NCBI GenBank assembly: GCA_023443025.1
Contig: JAEZWM010000003.1
Span: forward strand, 1-35,089
Direction of reading: 5' to 3'
Length of the DNA: 35,089 nt
From: Bacillota bacterium
GTDB taxonomy: Bacteria > Bacillota > Clostridia > Tissierellales > Peptoniphilaceae
Positions within the stretch are counted from its first letter, which is position 1. Each line of letters opens with the position of its first letter. A program made the translations under genes and the position numbers. The notes beneath the pieces were generated by a model, which was not told where the DNA came from, did no database searches, and saw nothing but the letters and a program-made list of their open reading frames with translations. Of the stretch, positions 8,289 to 16,903 are shown one piece after another.

Positions 8289-9167
8289 CTAACTCTTAAC
8301 CGCACCTGCAGTTAAGCCCTTAATCATGTTTTTTCTAGCGACCAAAAATATTGTAAGTGATGGGAGCATACAAATTACAACTCCTGCGAGCATTAGTAGT
8401 AATGACTGTGAATCTGCTGCATTCAGCATTGCTATACCGATTTGTACTGTTCTGTATTTTTCAGAACCGGTGATTAAAAGTGGCCACATATACATATTCC
8501 ATGCACCCAAGAACGATATTACACTTAGTGCTGCAATTGTCGGTCTTGAAAGCGGAAGTAGTATGCTTATAAAAAACCTAAAGTCGCCACATCCATCTAT
8601 TTTAGAATACTCGTATAGCTCCATAGGAAAGTTTTCAAACGATTGTTTAAACAAAAAAACCCCGGTAGCCGATGTTAAATACGGTAGCATAATTGCAAAT
8701 AGGGTATCATGTAAACCCCAACTACTCACCATAAGATACTGAGAGATTATGGTTGCCTCGCCCGGTATCATCAGTGTAGCCATAATTAATGCAAAAATTA
8801 AACCACTGCCTTTAAACTTTAGAAACCTAAAGGCAAAAGCAGCCAGTGAAGCACTTATAAGCTGAGATACCATTATCACTGTAGATACGATTAGTGAATT
8901 CTTTATAAATACACCGACATTTGCAGTTCTAAAAACATTTATGAAATTGTTTAATGTAAATTCTTTAGGGATTAATCCTACATCTAAATTATAAAGGTCT
9001 GCTTCCGGTCTTATGGACATACTGAAAGCATAGAATAATGGAAAGATAACGATAAAAACCAAAGCTAGATTTAACACTATTAATACAAGCTCTTTTATTT
9101 TTTTATTGCCTCTTTTTTTATTTCTCTTTCTAATTTGTTCAAGAGTATTTTCACTTACGCCTTCCAT
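8289..9167 (-). CDS. ugpE: glycerol-3-phosphate-type ABC importer permease, UgpE-like
   Basis: This permease of the MalG/UgpE family has six membrane segments, starting with the helix at about residues 27-47 and ending with VICMLPSLTIFLVARK. The EAA loop that docks on the ATPase is visible as YSKIDGCGDFRFFISILLPLSRP. It ends in the typical GLTAGAVKS. ATG 9167 gives 292 residues and has AAGGAG eight bases upstream; the alternative GTG at 9176 would overlap the RBS. One base separates it from the ugpA stop, so translation is coupled. Family membership is secure; substrate is inferred from context. Confidence 0.85.
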   Translation of the reverse strand: MEGVSENTLEQIRKRNKKRGNKKIKELVLIVLNLALVFIVIFPLFYAFSMSIRPEADLYNLDVGLIPKEFTLNNFINVFRTANVGVFIKNSLIVSTVIMVSQLISASLAAFAFRFLKFKGSGLIFALIMATLMIPGEATIISQYLMVSSWGLHDTLFAIMLPYLTSATGVFLFKQSFENFPMELYEYSKIDGCGDFRFFISILLPLSRPTIAALSVISFLGAWNMYMWPLLITGSEKYRTVQIGIAMLNAADSQSLLLMLAGVVICMLPSLTIFLVARKNMIKGLTAGAVKS

Positions 9168-9168
9168 A

Positions 9169-10071
9169 TTAATCACTCCTTCTTAACCTAAACATAATAT
9201 ATGTTAAAATCATTATGATAAAAAACAACACTATGGATTCCGCAGACGCATACCCATATTTGTAATTCATAAATGCATTTCTATATATATCATGTACAAT
9301 AACATTTGTAGATTCCCCCGGACCACCTTGAGTTAATAGCTTTATCTGACCAAAACTTTGAAAAGCGTTTATAATATTGGTCACAACTACAAAAAAAGTT
9401 ATGGGAGCTAGAGATGGAATTGTTATATAAATGAGTTTATTAAGTCTATTTGCTCCATCTATAGAAGCACTCTCGTATAGATTGTCCGGAATTCCTGCAA
9501 GGCCAGAACTAAAAAACAAAAAGTTCATTCCACTATTGAGCCAGCCTGTCAGTATACCAACTGACCAAATCGCATATTTAGGATCCGCTATCCAGTTTAT
9601 ATTCGTATTTAAAAGCCTATTAACGATACCCGTACTTTGATTTAGCATAACTCCAAAAACAAGTGCCATCCCACTTGATGCTACTGCAAGGGGAAGTGCA
9701 TATGCGGTTGCAAACAGCTTTACGCCCGGGAAGTTTCTATGACATAGAATAGCCGTTAGAAATCCTAATAAAATACCAATCAAAACAACAATGGCAACGT
9801 ATTTAAATGTCACGAATAAACTATTATAGAAAGAAGGATCACTAAAGAGTAATTGATAATTTTCAAATCCAACAAAAAGTGCATTTCTTCCCATATTATC
9901 CGTCAGATATAGACTTCTTCTGATTGTTTGAACAAAAGGGATAAAAACAAATAGAATAAGTGCTGTAATTGTTGGCAATAAAAACAGGTAAGAAGTATTA
10001 TTCCACCTGTTTTTGTTGCCGGATCTTAAAGATTTATTTTGTATTAACTCTGTTGTAGTTTTCAATTGCAC
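9169..10071 (-). CDS. ugpA: glycerol-3-phosphate-type ABC importer permease, UgpA-like
   Basis: The product is the MalF/UgpA-class permease partner of the next gene. It has about six membrane helices and the EAA loop YESASIDGANRLNKLIYITI (about residues 198-217), with TQGGPGESTNVIV before the last helix, a sequence typical of UgpA and related CUT1 permeases. The frame overlaps the end of ugpB by 38 bp, which suggests coupled translation. The start is uncertain: GTG 10071 is only three bases from AGGTGA, while an in-frame TTG at 10065 has better spacing. Either gives about 300 residues, the usual length. Confidence 0.85.
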   Translation of the reverse strand: MQLKTTTELIQNKSLRSGNKNRWNNTSYLFLLPTITALILFVFIPFVQTIRRSLYLTDNMGRNALFVGFENYQLLFSDPSFYNSLFVTFKYVAIVVLIGILLGFLTAILCHRNFPGVKLFATAYALPLAVASSGMALVFGVMLNQSTGIVNRLLNTNINWIADPKYAIWSVGILTGWLNSGMNFLFFSSGLAGIPDNLYESASIDGANRLNKLIYITIPSLAPITFFVVVTNIINAFQSFGQIKLLTQGGPGESTNVIVHDIYRNAFMNYKYGYASAESIVLFFIIMILTYIMFRLRRSD

Positions 10072-11392
10072 TGTTCACCTGCTCTCCAGCCTTTTCCACT
10101 GCTTCCCTTGGACTAGACTGATTATTCATTAGGTTTTCAACTTCTTTTTCTATTATCTGTCTAGTTTCTTGATAAACTGCGCAAAGTGCTCCTTGTGCTT
10201 CCGGAGTAGTATCATGCAGCTGATTGATTGCAGTTTCGAATTGTGGAAAAGTTTCTAAGTTCTTTTTAAATACTTCTTCATCATGGCTTTTTACATTGAT
10301 TGGGAAGTATCCTGTTTGTGCGTTCCAGTATGCTTGTGATTCAGGAGAAATCATAAACTCTATAAACTTCCATGAAGCATCCTTTTTAGCGGCATCTCCC
10401 GAGTCCATCATATAAAGGCTAGCACCACCAATTGAAACTCCATTTGTGTCCTCTACACTTGCTCCAGGGAAGTATGCAGTACCGATTTCAAATTTGTCAC
10501 CTACTTCATTAAGTAGATTTCTTAAAGAAGCAGTTGAAGCAAATGTCATGGCTGCTTTACCTGAAATAAACTCCGGTCCTCCACCTGATCTACCTACATT
10601 TGGAGCATATCCCATATCCTCAAGCTCTTTCCATACAGTGAGTATCTTTTCGAGTTTTCCATTTTCCGTAAATTCAACTTTAGTTGGAGATCCTTCTCTC
10701 CCGTTGCCTTGATCAAACATTTGTCCTCCGGCCTTACTCATCCACTGCTCTACCCACCATCCGTAAATAGAAGCAGCTAGGGGCATTTCAGCTCCACCTT
10801 CAGACATTAATTTATCACCGATTTCTTTTATTTCTTCTAGGCTCTTTGGTGGATTTTCTATACCTGCTTTTTTGAACATATCAACATTATAATATAAAAG
10901 AGGTGTTGAAGAATTAAATGGCATTGAGTTTAGTTTTCCGTCTACAGTGTAGTAAGCTGCAAGGTTTGGTTCTATGTTATTAATATCAAAACCTGAAGAA
11001 TCAATGTATTCTTGAACTGGTGTAATAAGACCTGAATCAATCATAAATCTTGTTCCTAAGTCAAACACCTGAACAACATCTACACCTGCATCTGCAGCAG
11101 AAGAAGCACTTCTTAGTTTGTTTAGTGCATCATCATACTCGCCTTGGAACTCTGCTGTAACTTCTATTTCCTCTTGAGATTCGTTAAATCTCTTTACTAG
11201 TTCTTTTATCCCTTCTTCTCCAACGCCTCCCATCGAATGCCAGAAGGTTACTTGTGTTTTGCCAGATGTGCTTGCATCTTTTGACTCTTCTTTGTCAGTC
11301 TTTATTTGAGAGCCTGCAGTGTTACAAGCAACCATTGAAACCATCATAATGATTGCTAAAAATAATGAAACCATTCTTTTTTTGTTAAACAT
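10034..11392 (-). CDS. ugpB: glycerol-3-phosphate-type ABC importer substrate-binding lipoprotein
   Basis: The 452-residue product is a cluster D (MalE/UgpB-like) extracellular binding protein. A signal peptide with a run of hydrophobic residues ends in lipobox MVAC (Cys at about 23). The mature part begins with a low-complexity linker and then VTFWHSMGGVGEEGIKELVKRF, the first strand and helix of these proteins, where WHS is shared with UgpB. Later parts include FNSSTPLLYYNVDMFKKAG and AAMTFASTASLR. The start ATG 11392 has GAGGAGTGA ahead of it and avoids the upstream in-frame ATGs. It leads the operon ugpB-A-E-C. WHS near the N-terminus and the adjacent GDPD favour glycerol 3-phosphate or its diesters, but a sugar substrate is not excluded. 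Confidence 0.85.
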   Translation of the reverse strand: MFNKKRMVSLFLAIIMMVSMVACNTAGSQIKTDKEESKDASTSGKTQVTFWHSMGGVGEEGIKELVKRFNESQEEIEVTAEFQGEYDDALNKLRSASSAADAGVDVVQVFDLGTRFMIDSGLITPVQEYIDSSGFDINNIEPNLAAYYTVDGKLNSMPFNSSTPLLYYNVDMFKKAGIENPPKSLEEIKEIGDKLMSEGGAEMPLAASIYGWWVEQWMSKAGGQMFDQGNGREGSPTKVEFTENGKLEKILTVWKELEDMGYAPNVGRSGGGPEFISGKAAMTFASTASLRNLLNEVGDKFEIGTAYFPGASVEDTNGVSIGGASLYMMDSGDAAKKDASWKFIEFMISPESQAYWNAQTGYFPINVKSHDEEVFKKNLETFPQFETAINQLHDTTPEAQGALCAVYQETRQIIEKEVENLMNNQSSPREAVEKAGEQVNSAIENYNRVNTK

Positions 11393-11441
11393 ATAATCAC
11401 TCCTCATCATATTTAATTCAGTTTACATGATAAGGCATCAA

Positions 11442-11469
11442 TGTTAAATATGAGTTTACTATCGGTTAA
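11442..11469 (-). promoter_or_regulatory. PhoP-box-like hexamers upstream of ugpB
   Basis: On the minus strand three hexamers, TTAACC (11469-11464), TAAACT (11458-11453) and TTAACA (11447-11442), each separated by exactly 5 bp, match the Bacillus PhoP tandem pattern TTAACA with 11-bp period at 5, 4 and 6 of 6 positions. A fourth hexamer on either side is poor. They lie about 50-80 bp before the ugpB start. PhoP control under phosphate starvation is inferred from pattern and context only. Confidence 0.4.
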
Positions 11470-11550
11470 AATGATATATAACAAACGATTTCTAACCAAA
11501 TCATAAAAATTAAATCTAAAATATAAGTTAAGTTTTTATTTTTAAAACAA

Positions 11551-11577
11551 AAAAAGGAACCGAAATTTACGGTTCCC
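11551..11577 (-). terminator. terminator of the Na/Pi cotransporter gene
   Basis: Read on the minus strand, GGAACCG pairs with CGGTTCC across loop TAAATTT and is followed by a run of seven T, just after the stop codon at 11579. It isolates this gene from the ugp operon downstream. Confidence 0.85.
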
Positions 11578-11578
11578 T

Positions 11579-13393
11579 TTAGTAATTATCATCTGATTTA
11601 GTTTTATTATCTTCTCTTATAAAACCTCGTTTTGGAGGCAGTTTATATTTTTCTCTATTTTCCCTATACTGTCTCATGAACACTTCGCTATCTTTTCTTA
11701 CATGATCCATGTAGCTATGTGACTCATAAGTTTGAGTATTTACAGTAATTACAGATACCGCTATATTTGAACAGTGGTCCGCAATTCTCTCAAGACCCGT
11801 GGTTATGTCTGAAAGAATAAATCCAAGCTCGATAGAACAAGTACCTTCTCTTATACGATCGACATGCCTGATTTTCATCTCGTCGTTCATATAGTCTATA
11901 ACTTCTTCGAAAGGTTCAATACTAGATGCTAGCACTACGTCGTTTGTCTCATAAACTTCCATAGTTCTTTCAACTAGGTCCAGAGTAGCTTGACAGAATA
12001 CTCTAAGTTCATTTCTGGCTTGAGCAGAAAACTCAACATGCTTATCATTCATCTCTCTTGCAGATTGAGCAATGTTTCTAGCGTGATCTGCAATCCTCTC
12101 GAAATCTCCGATACACTGAAGTAAGACTGACTGTAACCTTACATCTTTGTCAATCAGAGTTTTTGCTGTGATTTTAACCATATATGTTCCGAGTTTATCC
12201 TCGTATCTATCTACTTTATTTTCAAGAGATCTTACTGCTTCATATTTTTCATTATTATATTTATCAATTAATTCCATCGACAGTTTCAGAGCATCTCTTG
12301 CAAATGCAAACATTTGAACTGATAATTCAAAACTCTGTTGAAGTGCGATACTTGGGTTTTCCAAAAGTCTGTCGTCAAGTCTTTGGAACTCTTCGTCTTT
12401 TTCTTCGATATCTTCAGCAGTTAGTGGTATAACTCTAATTGCAAGGTTTACAAGTAGATTGGATAATGGAAGTAATACGGCAGTAGTCATTATATTCATA
12501 GCTGTATGTACGATCGCTATCCCTACGGGATTTATTACATTACTCATAAATCCAAATGGTCTTACTGTATTTACCAAGTAGAAAACTACCATGAAAATTA
12601 TTGTACCTAAAAGGTTGAATAGCAAGTGAATGATTGCAGCTCTACGAGCATTTCTTTTTGCCCCTATTGTTGAAATAAGAGCTGTAGCACATGTACCGAT
12701 GTTTTGTCCCATGATGATTGGCATCGCCACGGTATAGGTTACAAGACCCGTTCCGGATAGAGACTGTAAAATACCCACTGAGGCTGATGAACTCTGAACA
12801 AGTGCGGTAATTAAAGTACCTGCAATTATACCCAGTATCGGATTTCTAAATATTAATAGTATATTTGCAAATTCAGGCATACTAGCCAGCGGTTTCATAG
12901 AAGCACTCATTGTCTCCATACCATACATAAGAATTGCAAAACCGATTAATATTCTACCAATTTCAGTCCTTCTTTCACTTTTATTGGTAATTAAAAAAAC
13001 TACACCTATCATAGCAAGAATTGGTGAAAAAGAAGAAGGTTTTAGCATCTGAACTAGAAATGTTTCACTGCTAAGCGATGTCAAGCTCAGTATCCATGCG
13101 GTCATGGTTGTACCGATATTTGCACCCATTATTACGCTAACTGCTTGCTTTAAAGTCATAATCCCCGAGTTAACAAGTCCCACGACGATAACGGTCGTAC
13201 CTGATGACGACTGTATAAGTGCAGTTATTGCAGCACCTAACGCTACTCCTTTAAACCTGTTTGATGTAAGATTCTTCATGATAGACTTCATTTGAGAACC
13301 GGAAACATTGCTCAAACTATGTGTCATTGTATCCATACCATACAAGAACAGCGCAAGCCCACCTATTAAAGATAAAATATTAAAAAAGTTCAT
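11579..13393 (-). CDS. Na+/phosphate cotransporter family protein with PhoU-like domain
   Basis: The 604-residue protein has two inverted Na/Pi-cotransporter (PF02690) repeats marked by TALIQSSSGTTVIVVG (about residue 57) and TALVQSSSASVGILQ (about residue 195), the QSSS motifs that bind sodium and phosphate in the NptA/SLC34 group. After the last membrane segment, near residue 320, a soluble helical part with DFERIADHARNIAQ and LERIADHCSNIA gives two PhoU-type halves. Such bacterial proteins import phosphate with sodium, and the PhoU part probably couples flux to phosphate signalling. The start at 13393 has GGGGAGTG upstream. It is separately transcribed, with its own terminator, between the ugp operon and a gene on the other strand. 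Substrate is by family, not proven. Confidence 0.88.
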   Translation of the reverse strand: MNFFNILSLIGGLALFLYGMDTMTHSLSNVSGSQMKSIMKNLTSNRFKGVALGAAITALIQSSSGTTVIVVGLVNSGIMTLKQAVSVIMGANIGTTMTAWILSLTSLSSETFLVQMLKPSSFSPILAMIGVVFLITNKSERRTEIGRILIGFAILMYGMETMSASMKPLASMPEFANILLIFRNPILGIIAGTLITALVQSSSASVGILQSLSGTGLVTYTVAMPIIMGQNIGTCATALISTIGAKRNARRAAIIHLLFNLLGTIIFMVVFYLVNTVRPFGFMSNVINPVGIAIVHTAMNIMTTAVLLPLSNLLVNLAIRVIPLTAEDIEEKDEEFQRLDDRLLENPSIALQQSFELSVQMFAFARDALKLSMELIDKYNNEKYEAVRSLENKVDRYEDKLGTYMVKITAKTLIDKDVRLQSVLLQCIGDFERIADHARNIAQSAREMNDKHVEFSAQARNELRVFCQATLDLVERTMEVYETNDVVLASSIEPFEEVIDYMNDEMKIRHVDRIREGTCSIELGFILSDITTGLERIADHCSNIAVSVITVNTQTYESHSYMDHVRKDSEVFMRQYRENREKYKLPPKRGFIREDNKTKSDDNY

Positions 13394-13448
13394 TATACAC
13401 TCCCCAAAATGTATTTATAACAATACTATTTTAATTCTATCATATTCT

Positions 13449-13469
13449 AGTAAAATATACTATTTTACT
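13449..13469 (-). promoter_or_regulatory. 21-bp palindrome upstream of the cotransporter gene
   Basis: AGTAAAATA, a 3-base spacer TAC and TATTTTACT form a perfect 9-bp inverted repeat 56 bp before the start codon. A TATGAT/TAGAAT-rich stretch lies just downstream on the minus strand. The location suits an operator, but no regulator is identified. Confidence 0.4.
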
Positions 13470-13550
13470 TTATGGATTTAATTTTTTTATCCTTACTGTA
13501 AAGCTTGAAAATTCCAATAAGCTATATAAAGAAATTATAAATCTTAAAAA

Positions 13551-13579
13551 TTGCATTATATTTTAATATATAATAATAT
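13551..13579 (+). promoter_or_regulatory. predicted sigma-A promoter for the 541-residue protein
   Basis: TTGCAT at 13551-13556 and TAATAT at 13574-13579 are separated by 17 bp and lie 36 bp before the start codon. Confidence 0.55.
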
Positions 13580-13614
13580 CATAATTATGAATGAAAAATT
13601 GAAGGAGGAAAATT

Positions 13615-15240
13615 ATGGATAAATTTTTTAAATCAAAAGTGGAATTCAAGAAGCCCGAAAATCCATTTAAAGATATAAAGCTTCCAAAAAAAACATTTAT
13701 AGCAAGCATTCCAATACTGGCATTGGTACTTTTTTACATTATGCTTCCGCCGATAAATGCTCACTCATACGAGTTTTGGACATATTTCTTTATAGTGGCT
13801 GTTTATGCAACCATCATACTCGGTCCCATGTTTAAGGTTTTTAAAAAAGTAAGCATTGGCTTAATAGCATTGGCAGTACTTATTGCCATACTATCTTTGA
13901 CTTCACTTGAAGTGTTTAATGCAAAAAGATATGCTGCCATCCTAGAGAAAAAAGACGGAGATTTTGAAAAAGACATTGCCGAGATTCCGTACTCAGACAT
14001 CCCAACGGTTGACAGAGACACGGCTATCAGACTGGGAAGCAGAAAGATGGGAGAACTGCTGGATTTGGTATCACAATTTAATATCGATGAAAGTTATACA
14101 CAGATTAACTACAAAGGTAAACCTATACGAGTTACACCACTTGAATACAACGGACTTCTAAAATGGCTTAGTAACCACACCAAAGGTATTCCGAACTACT
14201 TAGTTATAGATATGATAAATGGAGATGCAAGGCTTGAAACGCCAGCAGATAATATCAGATACTCTAAATCCGACCTCTTCTTTAGGGACATCAGAAGACA
14301 TATGAGATTTAAGCATCCAACTAAGATTTTCAATGAAATAAACTTTGAAGTGGACGATGAAGGTACTCCTTACTGGATAGCTGCAACATATAAGAACAGA
14401 ATCTCATGGTTTGGCGCCATGGACGTACAAGGTGCAGTGATTTCTAATGCACTCACCGGTGAAAGCAAGTACTATCCTCTGGACGAAATACCTACTTGGG
14501 TAGATAGAGTATATTCAGCAAGCAATATTATCCAACAACTCAACTGGGACGGAAAATACCAATCAGGATATATAAACTCAAGATTTGCACAAAAAGGAGT
14601 ACTTCAGCCAACATCAGGTTACAACTACCTTGCTATAAACGACGATGTATACCTATATACAGGTATTACCTCTGTAGCTGCCGACGAATCAAATGTAGGT
14701 TTTGTACTGGTCAATCTAAGAAATAAAGATACGACATTTTACAGGGTATCTTCCGCAGAAGAGTTTTCAGCGATGGCATCAGCAGAAGGAGAAGTACAGG
14801 AAAAGTCCTACAAATCAACCTTCCCAATCCTACTAAACATCAAAGGAAAACCGACCTACTTCCTATCCCTTAAAGACAATGCAGGCCTTATCAAGATGTA
14901 CGCCTTTGTCGACGCACAAAAGTATCAGGACGTATCGATAGGTAACACAGTTGAATCCGCTTACAGAGTTCATCTGGGAGATAAATTCGTAGTAGAAACT
15001 GACGAAGAGATAAACCCTGAGGACATTTTGGAAAAATCAGGCACCATCACAGATATTCACTCCGTAGTTATCGATGGAAACACTCACTTCTACTTTATAC
15101 TAGAAGGAGAAGAAGTCGTATATATGACCAATGTAAAGCTATCTGAAAAACTACCATTTATGAATGTGGGAGATGAAATTAGCTTTAAGTTTAAAGAAGC
15201 AGGAGAAAATGCTGCGGAAGTACTGGAAATAAGTAGGTAA
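13615..15240 (+). CDS. uncharacterised membrane protein, 541 residues
   Basis: I do not recognise this protein as a named family. After a basic N-terminus there are three hydrophobic segments (about residues 28-45, 57-73 and 80-96), then a large soluble domain of about 430 residues that begins EVFNAKRYAAIL and contains IPNYLVIDMINGDARLE, YWIAATYKNRISWFGAMDV and VQGAVISNALTGESKYYPLDEIP. The C-terminal 80 residues are rich in beta strands (VIDGNTHFYFILEGEEVVYM), like a small OB or SH3 fold. The soluble part would face outside if the three helices place it so. An RBS of GAAGGAGG precedes ATG 13615 and a terminator follows the stop, so it is a single-gene unit. Similar proteins are, I believe, found in other Firmicutes, but I give no function. 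Confidence 0.85.
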   Translation: MDKFFKSKVEFKKPENPFKDIKLPKKTFIASIPILALVLFYIMLPPINAHSYEFWTYFFIVAVYATIILGPMFKVFKKVSIGLIALAVLIAILSLTSLEVFNAKRYAAILEKKDGDFEKDIAEIPYSDIPTVDRDTAIRLGSRKMGELLDLVSQFNIDESYTQINYKGKPIRVTPLEYNGLLKWLSNHTKGIPNYLVIDMINGDARLETPADNIRYSKSDLFFRDIRRHMRFKHPTKIFNEINFEVDDEGTPYWIAATYKNRISWFGAMDVQGAVISNALTGESKYYPLDEIPTWVDRVYSASNIIQQLNWDGKYQSGYINSRFAQKGVLQPTSGYNYLAINDDVYLYTGITSVAADESNVGFVLVNLRNKDTTFYRVSSAEEFSAMASAEGEVQEKSYKSTFPILLNIKGKPTYFLSLKDNAGLIKMYAFVDAQKYQDVSIGNTVESAYRVHLGDKFVVETDEEINPEDILEKSGTITDIHSVVIDGNTHFYFILEGEEVVYMTNVKLSEKLPFMNVGDEISFKFKEAGENAAEVLEISR

Positions 15241-15253
15241 AAGAACAGAAATT

Positions 15254-15277
15254 AGCCGAGATTATTCTCGGCTTTTT
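15254..15277 (+). terminator. intrinsic terminator
   Basis: AGCCGAGA and TCTCGGCT form an 8-bp stem with loop TTAT followed by T5, 14 bp after the stop codon of the preceding gene. Confidence 0.9.
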
Positions 15278-15313
15278 AATTTCAGCATTCTCTATGCTTA
15301 ATAGCAAAATTAT

Positions 15314-15340
15314 TGTAAGATTTACATGAGTTTAAACGTC
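15314..15340 (+). promoter_or_regulatory. ECF-type autoregulatory promoter candidate
   Basis: TGTAAG at 15314-15319, a 17-bp spacer and CGTC at 15337-15340 resemble ECF promoters of the SigX/SigV kind (TGTAAC-N17-CGAC). Transcription would start near 15347, just before the GAGGAGGTGA ribosome binding site. The overlapping sigma-A-like boxes TTTACA and TATATG would start the transcript after the RBS, so they are less likely to drive this gene. Confidence 0.5.
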
Positions 15341-15363
15341 TTATATATGAGGAGGTGAAATGT

Positions 15364-15852
15364 ATGTATAACTGGGAGGAAGTTTATCAAAAATACTTAA
15401 AGGATGTTTACTTCTTTATTTTAAAACTCTCTAAAAACGAAACTATTGCAGAAGACATAACTGCAGATACTTTCCTGCAAGCTATGAAATCAATAGATAC
15501 TTTTAATGGCGAGACATCTCTACGTATATGGCTATGTTCCATAGCAAAGAATAAATATTTTAGCTATTTAAGAAAAGTAAGTCCAATAGATAGTGATACT
15601 GAGTTAGAACTTCTTCCTGCCGATCATAACCTGGAAGAGGAGGTTTTATCAGCTCTAGGGTATCGAGAAATATATAATAAAATACTTACCCTCCCTACCC
15701 CTTATTCTGAAGTAATTAAATTTAGACTTATTGATGAATGGAGTTTTAAAAAAATTGGGAACTACTTCAAGAAAACGGATAATTGGGCATGCGTTACATA
15801 TCACCGAGGCAAAAAGTTACTAAAAAATATAGTGGAGGATAAAGATGAATAA
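15364..15852 (+). CDS. ECF-type RNA polymerase sigma factor
   Basis: The 162-residue protein has sigma region 2 (YQKYLKDVYFFILKLS...AEDITADTFLQAM, about residues 8-50) and, after an acidic linker, region 4 with LPTPYSEVIKFRLIDEWSFK and the helix-turn-helix KKIGNYFKKTDNWACVTYHR. The NWA-VTYHR end is typical of an ECF group common in Clostridia and Bacilli. ATG 15364 is chosen because the in-frame GTG at 15355 lies inside the RBS GAGGAGGTGA. The gene overlaps the next one, an anti-sigma factor, by eight bases, the classical arrangement. Expected role: response to envelope or other external stress, held off by its partner until a signal releases it. The target genes are unknown apart from a probable self-promoter. 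Confidence 0.92.
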   Translation: MYNWEEVYQKYLKDVYFFILKLSKNETIAEDITADTFLQAMKSIDTFNGETSLRIWLCSIAKNKYFSYLRKVSPIDSDTELELLPADHNLEEEVLSALGYREIYNKILTLPTPYSEVIKFRLIDEWSFKKIGNYFKKTDNWACVTYHRGKKLLKNIVEDKDE

Positions 15853-16702
15853 TTGTAATATAGTTAAAGACTTAATTCCTCTTGTTGCTGAGGATATAGC
15901 TTCAGAGGAAAGTTGTAATCTAGTTCATGATCATATTAACTCTTGTTCTGAATGCAAAGAAACCTGGGAATCTATCAATGATATCGGATTTACTAGTGAG
16001 CATGAATCTGAGACAATCCCTATAAAAAAAGTAAGAGATAAGATTAAAGCGGATAAGAATAGATCTATATTAGCTATCGGTCTTCTAATTACCTATGTTT
16101 TACTGAGCATATTTCAGTTTTTAACTAGACCAATTCTTTTGCCTGTAGATAGAGCTATAGTTGGATATGAAGAAAAAGATGGAAATATTATTTTGACACT
16201 TGGAAAAGAAGTTACAGGATTTAATATGACCACATTACAGACAGATCCGAATAGTAAAGTGCAAAGCTTAAGTCTTATGGCATGGACAAACAGAATCGAT
16301 AAGTATATGCCTGATCGAAACGAAGCTAACTATCTTATTGATCAGACAAAGCGCAGTACTATCTATTATGTATCTGAAAATGAAGTAGATACAATAATTG
16401 GCACTTACAATACTCCAACTAGCCAAAAAACACTTCCAAGACTTGCTCTTAATTTATATGTTAGGCTAGCAATTATCTTATCTTTAGTAGGTACATCGCT
16501 ATTTGTACTCACAAAATTAAAATACCTTAAATATCTATCGACTTTTACCATTTCATACGTGATTAGTCATCTGCTTGTAGTGGGCTATAATGGCTCATCT
16601 TACCAAATGGTTAGAGATTTTTCAATAATTATAATACTGGCTTGTATTTTGACCATCGCCATAATTTTACTATTTCAAATACGGAATAAAGATTTGACTT
16701 AG
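15845..16702 (+). CDS. anti-sigma factor with zinc-finger (ZAS-type) N-terminus
   Basis: The first 45 residues carry a zf-HC2 anti-sigma pattern: MNNCNIVKDLIPLVAEDIAS, then HDHINSCSEC, where His and two Cys match the HxxxCxxC zinc site that clamps ECF sigma factors. A membrane helix at about residues 75-93 leads to an extracellular region of about 110 residues, and three more hydrophobic segments close the protein at about 205-283. The four-helix plan differs from the single-span RsiW type and suggests a membrane-embedded sensor. The start overlaps the sigma gene by eight bases, so the two are made together. It is followed by a strong terminator. The inducing signal is unknown. Confidence 0.85.
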   Translation: MNNCNIVKDLIPLVAEDIASEESCNLVHDHINSCSECKETWESINDIGFTSEHESETIPIKKVRDKIKADKNRSILAIGLLITYVLLSIFQFLTRPILLPVDRAIVGYEEKDGNIILTLGKEVTGFNMTTLQTDPNSKVQSLSLMAWTNRIDKYMPDRNEANYLIDQTKRSTIYYVSENEVDTIIGTYNTPTSQKTLPRLALNLYVRLAIILSLVGTSLFVLTKLKYLKYLSTFTISYVISHLLVVGYNGSSYQMVRDFSIIIILACILTIAIILLFQIRNKDLT

Positions 16703-16712
16703 ACACTGCACT

Positions 16713-16745
16713 AAAAAAACCAAGAAGTCTTTTCTTGGTTTTTTT
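16713..16745 (+). terminator. intrinsic terminator of the sigma/anti-sigma operon
   Basis: AAAAAAACCAAGAA pairs with TTCTTGGTTTTTTT over loop GTCTT, giving a 14-bp stem that ends in a T tract, 10 bases after the anti-sigma stop codon. Confidence 0.93.
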
Positions 16746-16903
16746 ATCATAGACTTGATTTAAAAATTATTGTTAAACAATTACTTAGTTCATGTTATCT
16801 TCCAAATACTTGATGATCTGCATCAAGTTTCACTAATTTCTTATAATTAATCTGAAAGCATACACTTCATCCGTTATCTGTTTATATTATCAATTCTTTG
16901 TCG

